From JBGSUZ01 sp964404895 (GTDB lineage: Bacteria > Bacillota > Clostridia > Peptostreptococcales > Acidaminobacteraceae): 64,000 nt of DNA. Shown here in pieces: positions 1 through 9,200 of this stretch. The translations under genes and the position numbers were made by a program. The stretch is taken from contig CAYOLV010000006.1 of assembly GCA_964404895.1 (NCBI GenBank), positions 1-64,000 of the forward strand, read 5' to 3'. Under the pieces are notes generated by a model that saw only the letters and a program-made list of their open reading frames with translations, was not told the DNA's origin and did no database searches. The stretch's first letter is position 1. The number at the start of each line of letters is the position of its first letter.

Positions 1-700
1 CCCACTGGTGCCGTAGAACCGACTGCTAAAACTACTGCTGATGGCGCTGTTGCATACTCAATAGCGCTAACACCAACTGTAAAGGTTCTAATGGCTGTTG
101 TTTTACTTGTTTCAGTTGTTGTCACCACAAAGGTCAATGGAGAAGCTGCACCAATGGTGTAATCCGCACCACTTGTATACGCGCCACCATTAATTGTGAT
201 GGTTGAGGTTGCTGAACCTGTGTCTGTTACTGTAAATTTAATCTTATCTGCTGTAGTAGTCACCCAACCAGTTACTACCCCAGTTGTGTCTGTTGCCCCT
301 TGTGCTGGAATGGCTACATTTGTAACCCCACCGACTGGTGCTGTTGAACCTACTGCTAAAGTAATTGCCGATGGCGATGTTGCATAAAGTACTGGGCCAC
401 CTGCACTAACACTAATCACGAATGTTCGAACTGCAGGCGTTTTCCCTGTCTCAGTTGTAGTTACGACGATAGTGTGATCTACCGCAGCTAAAATGGCGTA
501 ATCTGCACCACTTGTATACGGTGAACCATTAATGGTAATAACAGATACGGCTGCGCCGGTGTCAACCACTGTGAATTTAATATTCACAGCTGAACCTGAA
601 GTCCAACCACTGACCGCGCCAGTTGTATTTGTGCCACCTGCTGCAGGCATTGATACATTCGTTACGCCGCCAACTGGAGCTGTTGAACCGACCGCCAACG
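1..700 (-). repeat. Tandem ~330/339-bp coding repeats in the SLH protein
   Basis: Near-identical segments encoding LAVGSTAPVGGVTNV recur at about 1-30, 331-360 and 670-699 on the plus-strand numbering, giving periods of about 330 and 339 bp (110 and 113 residues). Each unit also carries a matching second half (ITING-x-YTSGADY, then VVTTTET-x-K). The array runs off the left edge, so the copy number is unknown. These are protein-domain repeats, not CRISPR-like. Confidence 0.85.
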
Positions 701-2486
701 TTGCAGAAGTTGGTGCTGTTGCAACACTTGGAGTCATTAGAGCAATTTCAGAAGATTCCAAGGTAACCGTTACATCATACGTCCAAGCATTTGCGCCTGA
801 ATTGACAGTTGTTGCTCCCGCTAAGTGGATAATAACCTGTGTTGGTACGAAAGTCAGATTGGCAAATACAGACTGAATAGCTGCTATATCCGCATATGTT
901 ACCGTGCCATTATCTGCGATTCCCAGTGCAGATAAGTGTGCAAAGGCTGTGTGTGTCCCATCTGTAAGCGTCACACTGGATAAAGACTCATTTAAGTAGT
1001 AAGGCGCCACTTTTGCTTGGGCATAAGTGATGCTAGAACCACTTGTAGTAAAAGTATAACCAAAGACTATACTTCCTGAAGTAATAGCCACATCCGCTCC
1101 TGTAATAGGTGTAACGGTTGAAGCTTGCGGTTCTGACGGTTCTTCATTCCCGCCACCACCGCCACCTGTATCTGTACTCGGAGGTGTTACTGGTGGAGTT
1201 GTCGTGCCAGGGGTTGTAGCTCCTGGTGTAGCGCCAACAATTGTTGGTGCTGTAACGCCTTCTGCTAAAGTTGTTGTTACAGGCGCCTTTTCAAAGGTTG
1301 TACCTGAAACATTGAGCTCTGCTGTTGTAATCGTTGCCTCACCTTGTATTTTTGTATTAACAGCATCTACAGTCAACTTAGTAATGGTAGAAGTAACATC
1401 TGCAATAAATGTAACTCCAGGAGCTTGAATTTGAACACTGTCCGCAGATACACCCACTAAGGAAATAACTACGCCAGTTCCTGCACTTTTTTGTACAGTG
1501 ATAGCGCCAAACCCTACTCCAGTCATTGCTGTTTCAACCAATTTCACTGAAGTTGTTGCCATAATACTTTCAATGTCGGAAGTTCCAGAAGCTACAATTC
1601 TGACAGGTCCGTCAGTTTTAGCTACATAGACTGTTCCAGTAGTGACGTTGATAAAGTAAATACTATTAACACCACCACCATTGACATAAGTATTTCCTTT
1701 GACCGTTACTGTATCTAGCGTTACATTGCCTTCACCAACTTCTTTGGCAATAGTCAAATTTCCAGTAATGGTCATGTTCTTGAGTACTACATCTCCCGTT
1801 TTGATAATCACGTTACCCTTGATAGTTCTATGTTCTGTGGCAGAACCATAGACACCAGAATTTCTATAAACCGTATTATCAGAAACATAGGACATCGCAT
1901 TCGTTAAAGCCGTTAAGGCCTCAGATCTTTTCGTTTTCGCATTTGGTAAAAACGTATTATCAGGTGTTCCCCGCATTATCTTAGCCTCTAAAACGGATAA
2001 GATGGCAGCTTTTCCCTCAGGTGTGGCTTTATTCAAATCCAATAATGAGCTTGTAATTGTAGCGTCACCAAGGGATTTAACAATGCTTAAATAAATAGCC
2101 ACTTCTTCACGAGTAATAGGGTCATTTGGCCTGACATATCCATCCACCCCAGTCAAATACCCTGCCGCAACCGCTTTTTTAATTACGGGTGCATACCAGG
2201 CACTTGCCTTTACGTCGTTGAAGCTTATAGTAGTTTCCTCTTTGTAACCAAAGGCATTATTGACCATTGAAAAGAACTCGGCTCTGGTCATTAACTTGTC
2301 TGGCTTAATGCTTCCGTCAGGATAACCCTTTAAAATACCCGCTTCAAGGGCCTTCACAATAGCCGGTTTTGCCCAGTGGTTTGCATAATCATTCACTGGG
2401 GCAACCGCCCATACCGGTAACATTGCCGTGCCTGCCAAAATGAATGACAGTACCATTGATAGTAATTTTTTCGACCTTTTCCGCAT
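1..2486 (-). CDS. SLH-domain surface protein with beta-helix region and tandem Ig/cadherin-like repeats (3' end outside window)
   Basis: I translated this minus-strand frame by hand: it is open from an ATG at 2486 to the window edge (828 codons), so the C-terminus is missing. The start is preceded by GAAAGGAGAGTAAT. The protein opens with a signal peptide (MRKRSKKLLSMVLSF..., ending near PVWA). SLH repeats follow at roughly residues 30-200 (DYANHWAKPAI, SAWYAPVIKKAVAAGYLTG). Next comes a beta-rich stretch of short GN-hydrophobic repeats (about 210-310) that resembles a parallel beta-helix. A Thr/Pro-rich linker ending in a run of six Gly and EEPSEP lies near residues 415-455. After it come a degenerate copy and then tandem repeats of about 110 residues. 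SLH domains normally bind pyruvylated secondary wall polymer, so a wall-anchored surface protein is expected. The role of the repeats is unknown. Confidence 0.85.
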   Translation of the reverse strand, partial: MRKRSKKLLSMVLSFILAGTAMLPVWAVAPVNDYANHWAKPAIVKALEAGILKGYPDGSIKPDKLMTRAEFFSMVNNAFGYKEETTISFNDVKASAWYAPVIKKAVAAGYLTGVDGYVRPNDPITREEVAIYLSIVKSLGDATITSSLLDLNKATPEGKAAILSVLEAKIMRGTPDNTFLPNAKTKRSEALTALTNAMSYVSDNTVYRNSGVYGSATEHRTIKGNVIIKTGDVVLKNMTITGNLTIAKEVGEGNVTLDTVTVKGNTYVNGGGVNSIYFINVTTGTVYVAKTDGPVRIVASGTSDIESIMATTSVKLVETAMTGVGFGAITVQKSAGTGVVISLVGVSADSVQIQAPGVTFIADVTSTITKLTVDAVNTKIQGEATITTAELNVSGTTFEKAPVTTTLAEGVTAPTIVGATPGATTPGTTTPPVTPPSTDTGGGGGGNEEPSEPQASTVTPITGADVAITSGSIVFGYTFTTSGSSITYAQAKVAPYYLNESLSSVTLTDGTHTAFAHLSALGIADNGTVTYADIAAIQSVFANLTFVPTQVIIHLAGATTVNSGANAWTYDVTVTLESSEIALMTPSVATAPTSATLAVGSTAPVGGVTNVSMPAAGGTNTTGAVSGWTSGSAVNIKFTVVDTGAAVSVITINGSPYTSGADYAILAAVDHTIVVTTTETGKTPAVRTFVISVSAGGPVLYATSPSAITLAVGSTAPVGGVTNVAIPAQGATDTTGVVTGWVTTTADKIKFTVTDTGSATSTITINGGAYTSGADYTIGAASPLTFVVTTTETSKTTAIRTFTVGVSAIEYATAPSAVVLAVGSTAPV

Positions 2487-2625
2487 ATTACTCTCCTTTC
2501 ATATAACTTAGAAGTATGTAACGATACGTGAATTTTTAAGATGCCCATCTTCCTGAAGTCTTCTTCACGTAAAGAATTTTACCCTTAGCACTCAAAAAAA
2601 ATCACCTATTTTATGTAACTAATGT

Positions 2626-2667
2626 AAAAAAAGCTTCCAGCAGATTCTTAAATCGGCTGAAAGCTTT
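2626..2667 (-). terminator. Rho-independent terminator of the 742-residue SLH gene
   Basis: On the minus strand AAAGCTTTCAGC pairs with GCTGGAAGCTTT around a short loop and is followed by a run of seven T. It sits 50-90 bp past the stop codon at 2717. The rest of 2487-2716 holds the ribosome binding site of the next gene but no promoter I can defend. Confidence 0.8.
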
Positions 2668-2716
2668 GTCTTTTAACACTTGTTCGATTGTCAATTCCCA
2701 TTTCTAAATCTTATTT

Positions 2717-4945
2717 TTATTTTACTTCTGCACCAATCAAAGCAATTCTAAATTGATTGGAAACGTCATAAATAGACTTCGCCTGAACCCTATAAGTCCC
2801 TGCTGCCAATAGATATGGCATTTTTAAAATGACAACTCTATCAGAAACCAACTCTGCAGTACCAGGAATTAACAATTTTTCCGTTTTGCCATCTGAATAG
2901 TAAATATCATATTGGCTGACTTGAGTTGACTGAGTCTTACTGATAGGCTGATTAAACTTGAGCATAATGGTAGAGTCCCCAATAAAGGTTGCCGAGTCTA
3001 TAGCCATAATTGGTTTAACTGCACCGTTACCAATGACAGTAGCACCTATATTTGTCAGCGGTTTTTTGTCCATATAATCCACAATACCGCTATAAACTGT
3101 CACGCCATAAATTCTGCCCACTTGAAGAGGGGTAGCAGCACCTAAGTAAACAATCAGCTTAGAAGGGTCATTCGGATCAATTGCCTTTGAAACAACCGAA
3201 ACACTTCCGTCCACTACAATGTTTGCATTGACCGATATGTCCTTGAGCTCTCGGTTAAAGTTGAGAGAAATAGTGGTCATATCAATAGGGGTGATATTGT
3301 TTAACATGAGGACTTGATTGTTGGCATATGACCCGACGAAAGAAATCCGCATTTCTGCCATGGTCGTGGTTTTATAAGGATCGCTTATATTGTTGGCAAT
3401 CAATTCATAGGTTTTACCAGGAGTAACGCCTTCGATTTTGAGAACAAAACTTTTGTCCAGTATTTCTTTGGTTCTCAGACCATAAATTTGACTGACAGTA
3501 AAGAGTTTATTGGTGTCCACCTCTCGAATTGTATAATTTGTCGTTTTCATAGCCGAAGTTCGGTCTACTGTGTGAGAGTATGAGAAATACACATAAGTGC
3601 CTTCCTGACAATAAGCCTGAGACAGGGTTGCTAGAGTCACTACAGCAGTCGAGCCAACAAATGCCATGCTTTCGCCGTCACCTTTGTTTAAGTTGACCCC
3701 GTAGGCAGACGCCATGTCACCTTTGACTTTAATTTGATATTCTCTGCCCGCTTCGAACACTGCCTCTTTAAGGCTTACAGTGACCATGTTGGCATTGCTT
3801 TCGCTTCTTTTGACCGAAATAGTTTTGAGATTGCCTTCTATAAACTTCGTCTCGCCTAAGTAAATATCGTACAAGAGCTCTAATTCAGCACTTTGATTGA
3901 CTGGGTGTGTAAAGTAAATATTAACGTTTTTCTTATTGATTGGTTCTACTTTTGAAATTTTAAAATATGGGGTGGTCACTTCTGTGGCAGCATAGCCCAC
4001 AAAGTCTCTTTTAACTGATGAAACCGTATTCCCTAAAGAATCTGCTAGCTTGCTAATTTCCAGGGTGTACACGGTCTTATCCGTTTGAGCCGGCAAATCA
4101 ATGGTTACCACATTCCCCGACATTTTGACTTCCTTAGGCACTAATTTAACCGACGGATTGAATTTTTCATAGACCTGAATTTGGTCTAGGGTTGGGATGG
4201 TTATGGCTTCATTAAAGGTTGCTACAATTTGAGAATAACTGAGTACGCCGATTTCATTAATCACAGTTGCCAAGTGATCTTTCTTGATGAACCCATACTG
4301 CTCTGCCTTATCCGCAGAAATCACTTTGCCGTCAATTAATAACTGGACAAAATTCTTGCTTTGTCCTTTCATTGGCTTTCCAAGGGCATTGTAAAGGGCA
4401 TTCGCCACATGGCCTCTTGTGTAGTTGGTGTTGTCGTCCTCTTTAAATACATATGAAATATCGGTTACCACGCCTGTTTCATAGGCAAATTGATTGATAT
4501 TGTTCCAAGTGAAATCTGATGTTGTGTAACCCATAGATTTTAATAACATGCTGAAAAATGCTTTTTCACTGATGGGTTCGTTTGGGGTAAAGGAACCATC
4601 TCCATTGCCCGTAATAATATTCATTTGAGTCATATAACCTACATATGGGGCATACCAGGCACTACTTGGCACATCTTTAAACTTAGTTTTGCTATAAACG
4701 GCCTTGTTTTGAAGCACCGTCACATTGACCCCCATAGCTTTTACCAAAAAGGCCGCTGCGTCACATCGTCTTAAGGGTTGATCCAAATTAAAAGATTTAC
4801 CATCGCCTGCCAGAAGATCTATTTGATTGAGGATATTTGCTTTTTCGTTAAGACTGATATCGTCTGCATAAGCGTCAATAGAAATACCATTCCATTGAGA
4901 TATCAATAATGCTACACAGCAAATGAGCGCTGTCCATTTTTTCAT
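2717..4945 (-). CDS. SLH-domain protein with SbsA-type Ig-like repeats
   Basis: 742 residues, secreted. A signal peptide (MKKWTALICCVALLISQWNG, cleaved near AYA) precedes three SLH repeats at roughly residues 30-195; the clearest are AWYAPYVGYMTQMNIITG and the TRGHVANALYNALG segment. The remaining 540 residues are a series of beta-sandwich modules of about 100 residues. Each opens with an IxKVxPxxxxxIxxxF-like strand and ends near a conserved F(V/I)G (DFVGYAA, AFVGSTA, SFVGSYA). This is the pattern of SbsA Ig-like (Big_5 type) domains of S-layer proteins. The start is supported by AAGGAGG seven bases upstream. It has its own extended -10 promoter and terminator, so it is probably monocistronic. 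It is expected to be anchored to wall polymer; its specific role is not recognisable. Confidence 0.85.
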   Translation of the reverse strand: MKKWTALICCVALLISQWNGISIDAYADDISLNEKANILNQIDLLAGDGKSFNLDQPLRRCDAAAFLVKAMGVNVTVLQNKAVYSKTKFKDVPSSAWYAPYVGYMTQMNIITGNGDGSFTPNEPISEKAFFSMLLKSMGYTTSDFTWNNINQFAYETGVVTDISYVFKEDDNTNYTRGHVANALYNALGKPMKGQSKNFVQLLIDGKVISADKAEQYGFIKKDHLATVINEIGVLSYSQIVATFNEAITIPTLDQIQVYEKFNPSVKLVPKEVKMSGNVVTIDLPAQTDKTVYTLEISKLADSLGNTVSSVKRDFVGYAATEVTTPYFKISKVEPINKKNVNIYFTHPVNQSAELELLYDIYLGETKFIEGNLKTISVKRSESNANMVTVSLKEAVFEAGREYQIKVKGDMASAYGVNLNKGDGESMAFVGSTAVVTLATLSQAYCQEGTYVYFSYSHTVDRTSAMKTTNYTIREVDTNKLFTVSQIYGLRTKEILDKSFVLKIEGVTPGKTYELIANNISDPYKTTTMAEMRISFVGSYANNQVLMLNNITPIDMTTISLNFNRELKDISVNANIVVDGSVSVVSKAIDPNDPSKLIVYLGAATPLQVGRIYGVTVYSGIVDYMDKKPLTNIGATVIGNGAVKPIMAIDSATFIGDSTIMLKFNQPISKTQSTQVSQYDIYYSDGKTEKLLIPGTAELVSDRVVILKMPYLLAAGTYRVQAKSIYDVSNQFRIALIGAEVK

Positions 4946-5006
4946 GTCTTTTCCTCCTTACAAGATTGGCCTATAGGATTTATTATTGCCACTTTATATT
5001 AGGCTT

Positions 5007-5015
5007 ATTATACCA
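5007..5015 (-). promoter_or_regulatory. Extended -10 promoter of the 742-residue SLH gene
   Basis: The minus strand reads TGGTATAAT, a perfect extended -10 element (TGnTATAAT). It lies about 60 bases upstream of the ATG at 4945. No good -35 hexamer is visible, which is tolerated in extended -10 promoters. Confidence 0.55.
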
Positions 5016-5060
5016 TTCTATAAAAAAACTTGCTTTTAGAATAGGGCTATTTAATCATAT

Positions 5061-5112
5061 TTTAATAAAAAGAAAGCCCCATCTCTTTAGTGTTACCAAA
5101 AGGATAGGGGCT
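5061..5112 (-). terminator. Rho-independent terminator of the TolC-like pair
   Basis: On the minus strand AGCCCC(TATCC) pairs with (GAGAT)GGGGCT and is followed by TTCTTTTTATT. It lies just past the stop codon at 5128 and ends the two-gene TolC-like operon. Confidence 0.75.
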
Positions 5113-5127
5113 GACATGACTTTGCAA

Positions 5128-6342
5128 TTATTTAGTGGTTACATTTTGAGTATTTTTTGTGAAAGTGCTATAGGCGTTATAAAGGCCATATTTAGCGACA
5201 AAGAGACTGTGTTCTGCCTGTTGAATGTCTTTTTTGGACTTAAGCAAACCAAGTTCAGTCAATCTACCTACTTTATACTGAGCTTCGCTGATTTTAAGCT
5301 GCATTTCTAAAAGTTTCATATTTTCGTTGATGCTGTCAATATCGCTTTGAAGGCTCATCATGGTGTAATAGTCTGAGTACACTTGATATTCGATGGCAAG
5401 GACTCTCGCCGCATGATCATCTTTATTGGCTTTCACCTTTTTATCATACTCCACAAAGTTAACGCCAGAACCTGAGTAGAGGTGATCCAATCTTTTTTCA
5501 ACTTCAATAACGGCAACTTCTTCATCTATTTTAGCTAAAGCACTGTCGTTGGCAACATTTGCAGCTACTATCTTATCAAAGTTAGCGGTTGAGAAGTCCA
5601 TGGCACCGATTTTTAAGACGCTGACGATGCTTTTTTCGTCTGGTTCAAATGCCAATTTATAGCTGTTGCTGATGAGTACGTTGTAGTCAAGCAGCAACAG
5701 ATCCATTTTTCGGATGACTTTTTGAAGATCTGACTTGGCAATGGTCAAGTTTGCATTAGCAGTCGCCAAATCTTTAGAAGAAATTTTCCCGAGCTTGTAC
5801 TGTAGAGCCTGGTTATTGTATTCTTTCTGTTGTACTTTCAACACTTCATTTCCAAGTGCTATTTCGCTCTTATATGATTTCCAATCAATATGATACTTGA
5901 TCAATTTTTCTTTCAATTCCACTTTTTTGTCTGCGATGCTTCTCACGAGCTGACTCTTGGTATTTTTAGCAGTGAGTGGATTCAGGTAAACGATTTTTGC
6001 ATCGTCTAATAAGTCTTTTTCTACTGTCCCCAGTTTAATTCTGTAACGCTTAGCTTCGTCTTCGCTTTCTTTAATCAGATCGTCTTGAAGTTTTAATTGA
6101 CCTTCCAAAGACAAAAGTTCACTATTTTTTAACAACATCATTTCCACTGCTTTTTCATAGGTAATTGTGCTCTTAACCACAGGTGCGTTTGTTGTCGTAT
6201 CTGCAGCTGTTTTTGTTTCTGTCACCGCCGCAGGAGCGGTCGTAGTTACTGCAGTTGTGGTTGTGGTTCCATCTGCAAAAGAAATGCTGCCTAGTCCCAT
6301 AATGAAGACCATACTCAGTGCTAAGGTTCTCGATTGTTTCAT
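5128..6342 (-). CDS. TolC-fold secreted coiled-coil protein (second of a pair)
   Basis: 404 residues. An N-terminal signal peptide (MKQSRTLALSMVFIMGLGS, cleaved near SFA) is followed by a Thr/Ala/Val-rich linker. The rest is almost wholly helical. ITYEKAVEMMLLKNSELL near residue 60 matches the repeat that opens each half of TolC-family efflux proteins. The C-terminal segment AQYKVGRLTELGLL followed by a long helix matches the closing TolC repeat. Only the helical hairpins are evident; I see no clear beta-barrel strands. The ATG lies three bases after the stop codon of the upstream homologue, whose 3' end carries the GGGAGG binding site, so the two are translationally coupled. In diderms TolC forms the outer-membrane exit duct. 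Here the host looks monoderm and the function is unknown. Confidence 0.75.
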   Translation of the reverse strand: MKQSRTLALSMVFIMGLGSISFADGTTTTTAVTTTAPAAVTETKTAADTTTNAPVVKSTITYEKAVEMMLLKNSELLSLEGQLKLQDDLIKESEDEAKRYRIKLGTVEKDLLDDAKIVYLNPLTAKNTKSQLVRSIADKKVELKEKLIKYHIDWKSYKSEIALGNEVLKVQQKEYNNQALQYKLGKISSKDLATANANLTIAKSDLQKVIRKMDLLLLDYNVLISNSYKLAFEPDEKSIVSVLKIGAMDFSTANFDKIVAANVANDSALAKIDEEVAVIEVEKRLDHLYSGSGVNFVEYDKKVKANKDDHAARVLAIEYQVYSDYYTMMSLQSDIDSINENMKLLEMQLKISEAQYKVGRLTELGLLKSKKDIQQAEHSLFVAKYGLYNAYSTFTKNTQNVTTK

Positions 6343-6345
6343 GAC

Positions 6346-7545
6346 TTATTGTCCTCCCTCTATATAAACACCATAACTGATGAATGCATCCACCTTTTTA
6401 GTCAAGGCGTTGAATGCCGTTTGCTTTTGTTCAAGACTGAGTTGCGCCGAATTCAGCGATAATTCATATTCAATCAAATCACTGGCTAAAATCGTCTTGT
6501 TTTTAAGCATCACTACGGCGCCGTCGTAGCCCATTTGTTGAATACCTAACGCATTTTTAGCATTGACCACGTCACTTCGGCTATCTTCTAGTTGATTTAG
6601 TAAGTCTAAGAGGGTTCTGTGGACTGTGCTTTCTGCCAATTCTGAACTGTTCTTCTGAGCTTCTTTTCTGCGTTCAAAGTCTAGAAGGTCTGACTTGAAC
6701 ATAAAGCTTTTATACATATCTGTGACTTCTTGTTCATTTTGAATGGCTGCCATCTTTGCGTTTTCTACGGCTATAGTCTTACTTGACTGCTTTGCCATTT
6801 GAAGATACGTTTCGAACTGGCTGATGGAAAAATCGTTTGAAGAATCTACTGGCACTTCAAAGGTATACTCGATTCCCGGTTTCAACGCTGCTAGTTGGGA
6901 AATTTGAGTTCTGTAATTCTTGATTTGAGCATTGAGCTTAGTTACAGAAATTTCAGCTTGTCTTAAAGTGTTTTCAGTTGTTGCCAGTTCCAATTTTGAA
7001 ATAAGACCCTTGTCATACTTCAATTTCGTGTGGTTGTATTTTGTCTTTAAAGACTGAACTTTAGCAGTGTATAACTCTAATTGATCATTATATGAGCCAA
7101 GGTCAATCAACATTTTTTGCAGTTGATAATTCAAAGTCGTTTCCATTTTACCGATGCTTTGTTCTACTTGAGCTGCTTGTGCTTCTAGGTTAGCTTTAGT
7201 AATCAACACGGGTTTTGCATATTGATAATAAAGTCCTTCTCTGTTACCTGTTGTACCCATTCCAAGATTTCTAGCTCCGGAATACATCCCTACGCCGTCA
7301 TAAGCGTCAAGTCCATTTAAAATAGATTGGTAACTGTCTTTTAAACTTTCTAAGGTTGTACTGTTTTTGAGTACCAACTGACTGAGTTCCGGATAACTCA
7401 TTGTTTTTTGAGTGACAGTTGCCGTTTCTGTCGTCTTACTCTCTATTGCCTTGTCCGTATCCGCTTCAGCATATGAAGCCATAGGAACAGTCGCTATCAT
7501 AGACAGGATCAGCATAGATGCCAATGCCTTATTGTACCTTTTCAT
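6346..7545 (-). CDS. TolC-fold secreted coiled-coil protein (first of a pair)
   Basis: 399 residues from the ATG at 7545, chosen because GGAGGTG lies five bases upstream. A longer reading frame from 7575 would put residues in front of the signal peptide. The signal peptide is MKRYNKALASMLILSMIAT, cleaved near SYA. The mature part is helix-rich with the two-fold TolC pattern: MSYPELSQLVLKNSTTLESL at the start of the first half, then long amphipathic helices (KYDKGLISKLELATTENTLR), and a second half with KTILASDLIEYELSLNSAQL. It shares length, architecture and operon with the downstream gene. Partners such as an ABC or RND pump and a membrane-fusion protein are not visible in the window, so a canonical efflux role cannot be supported from context. 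Confidence 0.7.
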   Translation of the reverse strand: MKRYNKALASMLILSMIATVPMASYAEADTDKAIESKTTETATVTQKTMSYPELSQLVLKNSTTLESLKDSYQSILNGLDAYDGVGMYSGARNLGMGTTGNREGLYYQYAKPVLITKANLEAQAAQVEQSIGKMETTLNYQLQKMLIDLGSYNDQLELYTAKVQSLKTKYNHTKLKYDKGLISKLELATTENTLRQAEISVTKLNAQIKNYRTQISQLAALKPGIEYTFEVPVDSSNDFSISQFETYLQMAKQSSKTIAVENAKMAAIQNEQEVTDMYKSFMFKSDLLDFERRKEAQKNSSELAESTVHRTLLDLLNQLEDSRSDVVNAKNALGIQQMGYDGAVVMLKNKTILASDLIEYELSLNSAQLSLEQKQTAFNALTKKVDAFISYGVYIEGGQ

Positions 7546-7594
7546 TAAGCCACCTCCAATTTCCCTGTGCCTCATTATGGCACGTCATAACTGT

Positions 7595-7600
7595 ATTATA
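7595..7600 (-). promoter_or_regulatory. Possible -10 element for the TolC-like operon
   Basis: The minus strand reads TATAAT about 50 bases before the ATG at 7545, in the 190-bp gap after the polysaccharide-locus terminator. No convincing -35 is seen at 16-18 bp. A short GTGCC/GGCAC hairpin lies between this element and the ribosome binding site. Confidence 0.35.
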
Positions 7601-7644
7601 TAATAACCACAGAGAAAGAGTATAAAATAATTCTCAAGAATTTA

Positions 7645-7688
7645 TTAAAAAAAGATTGAAACCCTTGAAAAATCAAGGGTTTCAATCT
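7645..7688 (-). terminator. Strong terminator closing the polysaccharide locus
   Basis: A perfect 16-bp stem (AGATTGAAACCCTTGA with its complement) has a tiny A/T loop and is followed on the minus strand by seven T. It lies 48-91 bases after the stop codon at 7736 and marks the end of the approximately 31-kb locus. Confidence 0.9.
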
Positions 7689-7735
7689 TAAGTCAGTTGT
7701 GTGGCAGTTTGGAGATGGGAAGGGTCATAAATGAT

Positions 7736-9151
7736 TTATCTAAATTCTATGACGCCTTCTTTATATTTTTCGGCGATGCCTCTTTGTTTCATAAGTTCTT
7801 GATAAGTGTAGTCCTTGTTTTCGCCTCTTTTGAGTGTCCCCATAATGATTTTCTTAAGAGTCTCGAAGAGTATTTTTAGGTCAAACATTAAATTGCTGTT
7901 TTTGATATATAAGAGATCGTATTTGATTTTATTTTCAGGTGAAGTCGCATACTTGCCAAGAACCTGCGCAAGACCTGTAACCCCTGCTTTTACAGAAAGC
8001 CTATATTGAAAATCTGGAATTTCTTTAGAAAATTGATCAATAAAGAAAGGTCTTTCAGGACGAGGCCCTACCAGAGACATATCTCCTTTAATGACATTGA
8101 ACAGTTGTGGTAATTCGTCTAGCCAGAATTTTCTTAAGAAACGCCCAAGGGCTGTTACTCTTGGATCATTTTCCTGTGCCCACACAGCACCGGTTTCTTT
8201 TTCAGCATCTTTGCTCATTGAACGGAATTTATACAATTTGAAACGACGATTATTTAGGGTTACCCTTTCTTGTGTGTAAAAGACAGGTTTACCTTCCGTT
8301 ATAAGAATCGCTAGTCCTGTTAACAACATAATTGGCGATAGAATACACAGCATGAACAGACTCAAAATCAAGTCAAATATACGCTTTATAATCATTTGCT
8401 CTTTTGATAAATACAAACTATCAATCCTAAACATTGGTATGTCCGAGACTTGAATCAAGCTAGAATGAAAAATCGCAATTTCAAAAGTTCTTGGAATCAT
8501 ATACAAGGATTTATCCATACTGATACAGTGTGTGATAATCTTATCTTTGATTTTGTTATCCACTGCATCCGAAAGATAAATTTTATCCACCTTATCAACA
8601 TACTTTAAAAAAGAAGACTGTTTTTCAGGATCAATATAATAATTGAGCCGTTCTTTATTATAGCGTGACATTAAAATTTTAGTGATTAACATTTCTTTGT
8701 CTTTGAGGGGCCCAATCACAATGATTTTGCGGTTACCTTTTCTATGGCGAATCAATTTTAAAAAGAGCATTTTTGTGCTGATGAATAGGAACATTTGTAT
8801 TAGAAATGCTAATAAAATAACACTTCTTGGCAAAGCGAATCCTCTGAAAAAAAAGGCCAGTGCCATATACAAAATACTCAAAGCTATGACGACAATTGTA
8901 ATAATCGCAATATTTTCTGATTTGGACTTATTGACTGTATTAAATAATCCAGCAAACAAGAATACAAATAGAGCGGCAATCATGAGCCACGGAATAGTCA
9001 TACAAAACGCCTCATAGTTGCGCGCGTCATATGCTCCTAGTAAGTTCAAGTTCAAACTGGCATAATACGAACCAAAAATGATGAGTTCATACAATCCGAA
9101 TTCAAATATTTTGAAAAAAAGTCCATCTTTTTTTGATTTGGAACGATTCAA
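7736..9151 (-). CDS. Undecaprenyl-phosphate sugar-1-phosphate transferase (WbaP/polyprenyl glycosylphosphotransferase family)
   Basis: 471 residues. This is the membrane enzyme that starts glycan assembly by moving a sugar-1-phosphate from a nucleotide sugar to undecaprenyl phosphate. The N-terminal half has about four hydrophobic segments (first 130 residues) and a soluble nucleotide-binding-like region. Near residue 260 a membrane hairpin leads into the catalytic domain with the family blocks KRIFDLILSLFMLCIL, YKFRSMSKDAE, DELPQLFNVIKGDMSLVGPR and the closing GLAQVLGKY region. The start codon is TTG, with AGAAGGTG seven bases upstream; no nearer ATG fits. It is the last gene of the locus. 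The sugar it transfers cannot be told from sequence. It is the functional counterpart of WsaP in S-layer glycan loci. Confidence 0.9.
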   Translation of the reverse strand: MNRSKSKKDGLFFKIFEFGLYELIIFGSYYASLNLNLLGAYDARNYEAFCMTIPWLMIAALFVFLFAGLFNTVNKSKSENIAIITIVVIALSILYMALAFFFRGFALPRSVILLAFLIQMFLFISTKMLFLKLIRHRKGNRKIIVIGPLKDKEMLITKILMSRYNKERLNYYIDPEKQSSFLKYVDKVDKIYLSDAVDNKIKDKIITHCISMDKSLYMIPRTFEIAIFHSSLIQVSDIPMFRIDSLYLSKEQMIIKRIFDLILSLFMLCILSPIMLLTGLAILITEGKPVFYTQERVTLNNRRFKLYKFRSMSKDAEKETGAVWAQENDPRVTALGRFLRKFWLDELPQLFNVIKGDMSLVGPRPERPFFIDQFSKEIPDFQYRLSVKAGVTGLAQVLGKYATSPENKIKYDLLYIKNSNLMFDLKILFETLKKIIMGTLKRGENKDYTYQELMKQRGIAEKYKEGVIEFR

Positions 9152-9200
9152 GTGCTACACCTTCTTATGCGTTATTGATAAAGCCAATCCGATTCAATGT

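Noticed and set aside
196..1428. Plus-strand open frames at the left edge (63-114 codons)
   Set aside because: They are low-complexity reverse translations of the tandem repeats of the minus-strand SLH gene.
4966..5310. Plus-strand 114-codon frame between the SLH and TolC-like genes
   Set aside because: It crosses the terminator and the end of the TolC-like gene antisense and has no plausible protein features.
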